Positions 58,989 through 64,000 of a stretch of 64,000 nt of DNA are shown here, piece by piece (within the stretch, counting starts at the first letter, position 1; each line of letters begins with the position of its first letter). The notes beneath the pieces are model-generated. The model had not been told where the DNA came from. It saw only the letters and a program-made list of their open reading frames with translations, and ran no database searches. The stretch covers positions 7,198-71,197 of the forward strand of contig JBAYJD010000009.1 of assembly GCA_041665305.1 (NCBI GenBank). Direction: 5' to 3'. Made by a program: the position numbers and the translations under genes. The DNA comes from YA12-FULL-51-18 sp041665305. Lineage in GTDB: Bacteria > Elusimicrobiota > Elusimicrobia > Elusimicrobiales > UBA9959.

Positions 58989-60914
58989 GTGAGCGTACCG
59001 AAGACTGCATGTACGGATGCCGGACAGCCGCCGGCGGACCGGCGCGCCGGAAATATTATTGAGGCGAGCCTTGATCCGGTCTTTAAGCTTAGTTCCGAAG
59101 GTAAAATAACCGATCTGAATGAGGCCGCCGTCAGGTTGACGGGCGTCAGCCGCGAACTTCTTGCCGGGTCGGACTTTTCAAATTATTTCACGCAGCCGGA
59201 AAACGCCAGGGAGTGCTGCCGGCTGGCTTTTGCAAGCGGCTCCGCCGCCCAGTATCCGCTTTCCGTGCGCGATGAGGACGGAAAATCGGTCGACCTGCTT
59301 TGCAACGCGGCCGTATACAAGGATGCCGACGGCGGCATTGCAGGCGTTCTAGCGGTGGTCCGCGACCTCACGGAATTTAACCGCATTATACGGGAGTATG
59401 CCGATACCAAGAATTTCCTCAATAATATCCTGCAAAGTTCGATCAAATATTCCATTATCGGAATAGACTCCGGGCGCCGGATACTTTCCTGGAACGAAGG
59501 GGCCAGGAGAAATTACGGATATGCGTCGGAAGATGTCATCGGCAGGGATACATCCATCCTTCATACTCCGGAAGATATAAATTCCGGAGTCGTAGAGAAC
59601 CTGTACAAGGCCGTGGACAAAGACGGTATGTCGGAAGGAGAGTTGCTGCGCGTAAGGAAGGACGGTTCGCGTTTTATAGCCGCCGTCGTGATCACGCGGC
59701 GGCTTGACACCGCCGGCGCCCCGATCGGCTATCTGCTTATAAGCAGCGATATCACCGAAAAGAAGCGGTCCGAAGAGCGGCTTCAGCACGCTTCCCAGTA
59801 CGCCAGAAGCCTTATCGAGGCGAGCCTTGATCCGCTCGTTACGATCAGCTCCGCCGGAAAGATCACAGATGTGAACGAGGCCACCATCAGGGTGACGGGC
59901 GTCAGCCGCTGGCAGCTTATAGGGACGGATTTTTCCGATTATTTCACCCAGCCGGAGAAGGCCCGAGAAGGCTATATGAAGGTGTTCGCCGAAGAGTATG
60001 TCACCGACTATCCGCTGACTATCCGCCACAGGGACGGCAGGCTTACCGAAGTGCTTTATAATGCCAGCGTATACAAGGACGCCGGCGGCAAGGTGATGGG
60101 CGTTTTTGCCGCCGCGCGCGATCTGACGGAGATAAAAAAAGCTGAGAAAGAGCTGGCTGAACAGCGCAAGGCTGAGACCGTTAAATCGGCCGAGCTTGCA
60201 AAAGCGGAGCAGGCAAAACTGCTTTCCGACGCGGCCAATAAGGAGCTTGAGGCTTTTTGTTATTCGGTATCCCACGACCTGCGCGCCCCGTTGCGGCATG
60301 CCAGCGGCTATGTGGACCTGCTGATCGGGCAATTCCGAGCCGATCTGCCTGAAAAAGCGCTGCACTATCTGAACACCATTGTGGATTCGGTGCATAAAAT
60401 GGACGCATTGATCAACGACCTGTTGCAGTTCTCGCGCAACAGCCGCGTGGAAATGCGGCGTACCGTCGTCGATATGGCCGGAATACTGCGCACGGTGATG
60501 GAGCCGCTGGTCCAGGATAATCCGGGCCGTGAGATAGAGTGGATCATCGGCAGGCTGCCGAGGGCGTCGGGAGACGGGGAGATGCTGAAGCTGGTTTGGG
60601 CCAATCTGATCGGCAATGCGATAAAGTTTACGCGCACAAAACCCCGCGCCAGGATCGAAGTGGGATTTAGCGAGGAGGAGGCGGAGACGGTTTTTTTTGT
60701 GCGCGACAACGGCGTCGGCTTCGATATGAACTACGCAAAAAATCTTTTCGGGGTTTTCCAGCGGCTCCACCCGTCCGAAGAATTCGAGGGTACCGGGATA
60801 GGCCTTGCGAATGTGCGCCGTATAATCCACCGCCACGGCGGCCGCACTTGGGCCGAAGCCGAACTTGATAAGGGCGCGGTCTTCTATTTTTCGCTGCCTA
60901 AGGAAAAACCGTGA
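58989..60914 (+). CDS. Cytoplasmic PAS-PAS-PAS histidine kinase
   Basis: 641 residues, GTG start after a GGGGGAGGGGGG tract. No membrane segment. PAS A (about 22-130), PAS B (about 145-258), PAS C (about 272-385). A and C are close copies: both have the EASLDP, GKITD, TGVSR and YFTQPE(N/K)ARE blocks in the same order. After a coiled linker rich in Ala/Lys/Glu comes His429 (FCYSVSHDLRAPLRHASGY) and an ATPase domain (NLIGNAIKF, DNGVGFD, GTGIGLANV). Phytochrome-type kinase core. Co-transcribed with the two regulators that follow. Confidence 0.92.
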   Translation: MSVPKTACTDAGQPPADRRAGNIIEASLDPVFKLSSEGKITDLNEAAVRLTGVSRELLAGSDFSNYFTQPENARECCRLAFASGSAAQYPLSVRDEDGKSVDLLCNAAVYKDADGGIAGVLAVVRDLTEFNRIIREYADTKNFLNNILQSSIKYSIIGIDSGRRILSWNEGARRNYGYASEDVIGRDTSILHTPEDINSGVVENLYKAVDKDGMSEGELLRVRKDGSRFIAAVVITRRLDTAGAPIGYLLISSDITEKKRSEERLQHASQYARSLIEASLDPLVTISSAGKITDVNEATIRVTGVSRWQLIGTDFSDYFTQPEKAREGYMKVFAEEYVTDYPLTIRHRDGRLTEVLYNASVYKDAGGKVMGVFAAARDLTEIKKAEKELAEQRKAETVKSAELAKAEQAKLLSDAANKELEAFCYSVSHDLRAPLRHASGYVDLLIGQFRADLPEKALHYLNTIVDSVHKMDALINDLLQFSRNSRVEMRRTVVDMAGILRTVMEPLVQDNPGREIEWIIGRLPRASGDGEMLKLVWANLIGNAIKFTRTKPRARIEVGFSEEEAETVFFVRDNGVGFDMNYAKNLFGVFQRLHPSEEFEGTGIGLANVRRIIHRHGGRTWAEAELDKGAVFYFSLPKEKP

Positions 60915-60924
60915 TGGAGGCGTT

Positions 60925-61380
60925 ATGACGGCATTTAAAATTTTGCTGGCGGAAGATAATCCTAACGATGTGGAGCTGACGCTTGAAGCCCTGAGGGAAT
61001 CCGGACTTGTCGAGCAGGTGCTGGCGGTAAGGGACGGCGTGTCCGCGCTGCAATACCTTCGCCGCGAGGGGGAATTCAAAGGACATGCGCCCGGACGCCC
61101 CTCGGTGCTGCTGCTGGATATAAAAATGCCGCGTATGGACGGTATCGAGACGCTGGGCATTATCAGGAACGATCCCGCGCTGAAAACGCTGCCTGTGGTA
61201 ATGCTTTCCGCTTCATCCGAAGATGCGGATGTGGCCAGGTGCTATGCTTTGGGCGCCAATGCTTATATGGTAAAGCCCGTGGATTTCAAAAACTTTATCG
61301 AAGCCGTCAAGATCCTGTGCAAATTCTGGACGGAACTCAATAAAATGCCGGGGGAACAAGTCTATGGAAAAGCCGCCTGA
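60925..61380 (+). CDS. Single-domain response regulator (Rcp1-like)
   Basis: 151 residues from ATG 60925 with GGAGG seven bases upstream. LLAEDNPNDVELTLEAL, phospho-acceptor Asp65 (VLLLDIKMPRMDG) and Lys in MVKPVDFKNF. Similar to the regulator at 46308, including the insertion before the acceptor. It overlaps the next gene by 17 bases. Confidence 0.93.
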   Translation: MTAFKILLAEDNPNDVELTLEALRESGLVEQVLAVRDGVSALQYLRREGEFKGHAPGRPSVLLLDIKMPRMDGIETLGIIRNDPALKTLPVVMLSASSEDADVARCYALGANAYMVKPVDFKNFIEAVKILCKFWTELNKMPGEQVYGKAA

Positions 61381-62533
61381 GATGCGCCCGCCGCTTAGGG
61401 TGCTGTGTCTGGAAGATTCGCCTGAAGACGCCGAACTCCTGCGCGAATTGCTGCTTAATTCCGGCCGGAACATTACGGTGGATCACGCCGCCGTGGAGCG
61501 TGAGTTCAGTGCCCGCCTGCGCGGCTGCGCCTACGATATAATATTGACCGATTTTAAGATCGCCGGGTTTGACGGTTTCGCGTCGTTGCGCCTGGCGGCC
61601 GACCTGTGTCCCGGAGTGCCGGTTATCTGCGTTTCCGGCACGATAGGCGAAGAAACCGCCGTCGAACTTCTTAAAGCGGGCGCCGTCGATTATATCCTGA
61701 AAGACAGGATTATACGGCTGCCGGCGGCCATCGACCGGGCGGTCGCCGAAGCCAAAGAACGGGCCGCCGGGCGGCAGGCGGCAAAAGCGCTGTCGCAGGC
61801 GAAGCAGGAAATGGAAAATCTTCTTTATATAACCAGCCACGATCTGCGTTCGCCCCTTGTGAATATACAGGGTTTTACCCGGAATCTGGAAAGGGATTTC
61901 GACGAGCTTCGGGAACTCCTCAAACCGATAGTTCTGCCGGACGGGATCCGCGCCGCCGTCGATAAGATCAATACCGAGAGCATCCCGGTTTCGCTGGGTT
62001 TTATAACCAAGAGCGTCCGTCAAATGGACCAGCGGATCAGCGCGCTGCTTAAGGTCTCGAGAGCCGGAAGAGTGGACCTGCATCCGGAAATAGTGGATGT
62101 GAATGCGGTTATGAAGAGCGTGCTGGACGATCTGCGCTATCAACTGGAAGCGCTGGGGGCGAACGTGAAAACAGGGGTTTTGCCCAGTTGCAGGGCGGAT
62201 TACGGCTGCGTGAATCATATTTTTACGAATTTGTTAGCCAACGCACTCAAGTATAGGGACAATAGCCGCAAATTGGAAATAACGGTGATGGGTGAAAATA
62301 ACAGCGACACGACCGCGCTCTATATCGTATCCGACAACGGCATAGGGATGCCGGTCGAGGCGCTTGGGCGGATCTGGCAGTTGTTCTCGCACATAAAGAG
62401 CTCCTCTGCGCAGGATGGAGAGGGCATAGGTCTTGCGATGTGCCGTATTATGACCGACAGGAACGGAGGCAGGATCTGGGCCGAATCCAAGGAAGGGGCC
62501 GGTTCGAGATTTTTTGTGGAAATGCCGACGTAA
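61364..62533 (+). CDS. Receiver-histidine kinase hybrid
   Basis: 389 residues. Receiver at the N terminus (about 12-130; LEDSPEDAELLRELL, acceptor Asp63 in ILTDFKIAGFDGF, VDYILKDRI), then dimerisation helix with His159 (LLYITSHDLRSPLVNIQGF) and ATPase domain (NLLANALKY, DNGIGMP, GEGIGLAMCR). Such receiver-first kinases are inputs from an upstream kinase, so this gene and the two before it form a relay: kinase, regulator, receiver-kinase. No DNA-binding output is seen in the module. Confidence 0.92.
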   Translation: MEKPPEMRPPLRVLCLEDSPEDAELLRELLLNSGRNITVDHAAVEREFSARLRGCAYDIILTDFKIAGFDGFASLRLAADLCPGVPVICVSGTIGEETAVELLKAGAVDYILKDRIIRLPAAIDRAVAEAKERAAGRQAAKALSQAKQEMENLLYITSHDLRSPLVNIQGFTRNLERDFDELRELLKPIVLPDGIRAAVDKINTESIPVSLGFITKSVRQMDQRISALLKVSRAGRVDLHPEIVDVNAVMKSVLDDLRYQLEALGANVKTGVLPSCRADYGCVNHIFTNLLANALKYRDNSRKLEITVMGENNSDTTALYIVSDNGIGMPVEALGRIWQLFSHIKSSSAQDGEGIGLAMCRIMTDRNGGRIWAESKEGAGSRFFVEMPT

Positions 62534-63197
62534 GCTCATTTGCGGAGGGATTTTCGTATCCCCGGAGTTTAACTAAAAGCCCTTGATTCGCGGCCGGGCG
62601 GCGGGTATATTTTTGATGTCGGGGGGAGGGGGGTAAATAGCTGCTTGTCAGCCGTTCCAACCGCCTCCTGACCCCTGATAATTCGAATCCTGTTACCTTA
62701 GTGATAAAACGGATTAGAAATGGTTGCTTAACTACATAGCCCATCGGCTAAAATCAACTGCTGCGAATTCACCGTAATGTCCTTTTTTTAGCATGCGCAC
62801 AGAACATTTTTTAATTTTATAGCCGTTTTTAAGCAGTAGTTTTAAAGTGTCTTGATGGATGGAGTTGATTGAACATCAAGCTTGATTACTTTTCCCGCAT
62901 CAGCAATCTTCATTTTCCGTATTTTCATAGGCACGTTATAACAAATTCAAAATTGGGCTCAGCTGTGGACCAAAAGACCCAGAAGGGCATAGGTCCTTGC
63001 ATTTTAAAAAAAAGGGCCTTACGACACTTGGTGGGACCCGGGCTTTTCGCTAAACTGTATTTGTAGGGCGATGTTTGGAGGTTGATAGGTATAGGCAACC
63101 CCACCAATGCCGGAAGAGCGAAAAGCTGCGCATCCAAGTTGAATGTAAACTATAAAAGCGGTTGGAGCAAAATCTGAAAATTTAAAGGAAACACAAA
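62534..63197. other. 664-base AT-richer intergenic region
   Basis: Composition changes from GC-rich to visibly AT-rich after about 62.7 kb. Short open frames (62869-63066 plus, 62925-63137 minus) have no ribosome site or recognisable protein. A run of A's (63005-63012) and no clear promoter. Nothing else recognised. Confidence 0.5.
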
Positions 63198-63668
63198 ATG
63201 AAAATGATAGCGATGATCGTATGTTTGCTGGGGTTGACGGTTGGAACACATGCAGAAATGGGGACTGAAAACTCTCTTATTGGTACGATATCGGAATCGG
63301 ACATAGGCGACAAGTATCTGGCTGATGTGCTAGACGCCAAGCTGGCTGCAATGTTCGAAACCGGCTCCGATGCCACCATTAGCCTGCTTGCTGATGGAAG
63401 CGAAATCGTTCAATATTCCATTGGATTAACCATTCAAAGACTAGGCACCGATAATTACAAAGTTAGTTCAGCGGGCAACACCACGGAAGTTTCTGGCTCA
63501 GACTCGTCCATAAGCTTCCCTCATGGCGTTTATCTTGAGTATAAAGTAAGTGTATTAGATGGGAAAACATATCTTATACAGAAACAGACAGAACAAAAAC
63601 TCATGAAATTGTTGAGTCCGTTCAAATCGAAAGATTATTACATGCTGCTTGAAAGGGTAGGATTGTAA
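63198..63668 (+). CDS. Small exported protein of unknown function
   Basis: 156 residues, signal peptide MKMIAMIVCLLGLTVGTHA, AAAGGAAAC upstream. The mature part is acidic and Ser/Thr-rich in the middle (SSAGNTTEVSGSDSSISF) and shows no known domain. Codon use and base composition are more AT-rich than the rest of the window, suggesting recent acquisition or a different genomic context. The signal sequence resembles that of the metzincin at 30.7 kb. Confidence 0.65.
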   Translation: MKMIAMIVCLLGLTVGTHAEMGTENSLIGTISESDIGDKYLADVLDAKLAAMFETGSDATISLLADGSEIVQYSIGLTIQRLGTDNYKVSSAGNTTEVSGSDSSISFPHGVYLEYKVSVLDGKTYLIQKQTEQKLMKLLSPFKSKDYYMLLERVGL

Positions 63669-63696
63669 ACAAAGATCCAATCGGGATAGATTAAAC

Positions 63697-63739
63697 GGTG
63701 ACATAATACCTATTCGTATGAATTAAGTATTATGTCGCC
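63697..63739 (+). terminator. Hairpin after the small exported protein
   Basis: GGTGACATAATAC and GTATTATGTCGCC, 12 Watson-Crick pairs and one G-U, 17-base loop; no T-tract, so termination is not certain. Confidence 0.55.
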
Positions 63740-64000
63740 AGATTTGCCGAGTCTCAGACGGCGGCTGTTGAGAACTGAACAGTTGCCGTCTTTTGCCGTG
63801 CAAAAGTTTCTGGGCCGAAAGTTGCCATAAGTTACGCTGGGCTAAAAAGGTCTTTCATACCAAGACCGCTTCCATGCTGCTAGGAGCCTGTCCGACATAA
63901 GGAATTTTGGCTGCAATTGTCGTTTTTTGCCTGCACCTTTGTTGCGCGAAACTTACAGGTTCATTGGAGCCTGCGCGTTTCGCGCAACTTCGGTTCGGCC
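63740..64000. other. 261 bases to window end, no gene recognised
   Basis: Contains a 12-base inverted repeat GTTGCGCGAAAC (63941-63952) / GTTTCGCGCAAC (63977-63988) and a string AGGAGCCTGTCCGACAT that resembles ends of some insertion sequences. No transposase is in the window. Confidence 0.4.

Noticed and set aside
62869..63066. Small gene in the AT-rich gap
   Set aside because: No ribosome site, no signal or domain, and an opposite frame of similar length is equally open.
63880..64000. Insertion sequence
   Set aside because: Only an end-like string and an inverted repeat; no transposase before the window ends, so recorded only as a finding to check.

Overview
The window is about 64 kb of GC-rich, gene-dense bacterial chromosome with no rRNA, phage or intact insertion sequence. 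The didermic cell plan (LysM/FecR, LemA/HtpX and beta-barrel-like proteins), short type IV pilin, many secreted proteases and palindromic repeats at gene ends suggest an environmental Elusimicrobiota-like bacterium. This assignment is inference; there is no rRNA gene to confirm it.

Layout. 1-7.6 kb (minus strand): part of an OPA-type MFS transporter, a secreted TPR protein, dCTP deaminase, a squalene/phytoene synthase-family enzyme, a clostripain-family (C11) protease and an SseB-like/TPR protein. 7.6-26.3 kb (plus): RdgB, a membrane histidine kinase, a LysM/FecR protein, TPR protein, a THEP1-like protein without its P-loop, MurC, RsmA, an M24 peptidase, LemA, HtpX, EF-P, a HAD hydrolase, a secreted subtilase, DUF192, PilB and an exported protein. 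26.3-37 kb: SmpB (minus), tRNA-Leu inside a duplicated palindrome, a secreted HExxH protein, major pilin and prepilin peptidase, two tRNA-Ser and a tRNA-Tyr, a metzincin, RF3 and a ZnuABC-type metal importer. 37-43.6 kb: hypC-hypD-(LysR)-hypE-(membrane protein)-hypF, without hydrogenase subunits. 43.6-50 kb: a second C11 protease, a DUF882 peptidase and a response regulator/hybrid kinase pair.

The most unusual locus is 50.1-58.9 kb: six genes joined by 4-base ATGA overlaps or 1-base gaps. They encode a PaaK-like adenylate-forming enzyme, a HATPase-GNAT fusion, a LuxE-like acyl-protein synthetase, a LuxC-like acyl reductase fused to a second PaaK-like domain, an MFS transporter and a second GNAT-like protein. 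There are no luciferase genes. I infer a carboxylic-acid activation, reduction and export pathway that borrows the bioluminescence fatty acid reductase chemistry for another product. Two phosphorelay modules (46.3-49.9 kb and 59.0-62.5 kb) flank it.

The last 1.5 kb is visibly AT-richer and holds one small exported protein of unknown function and inverted repeats. Across the window several short palindrome families sit at gene boundaries, in some cases inside the coding ends of genes. A conserved hairpin lies directly upstream of three minus-strand tRNAs, plus one orphan copy.
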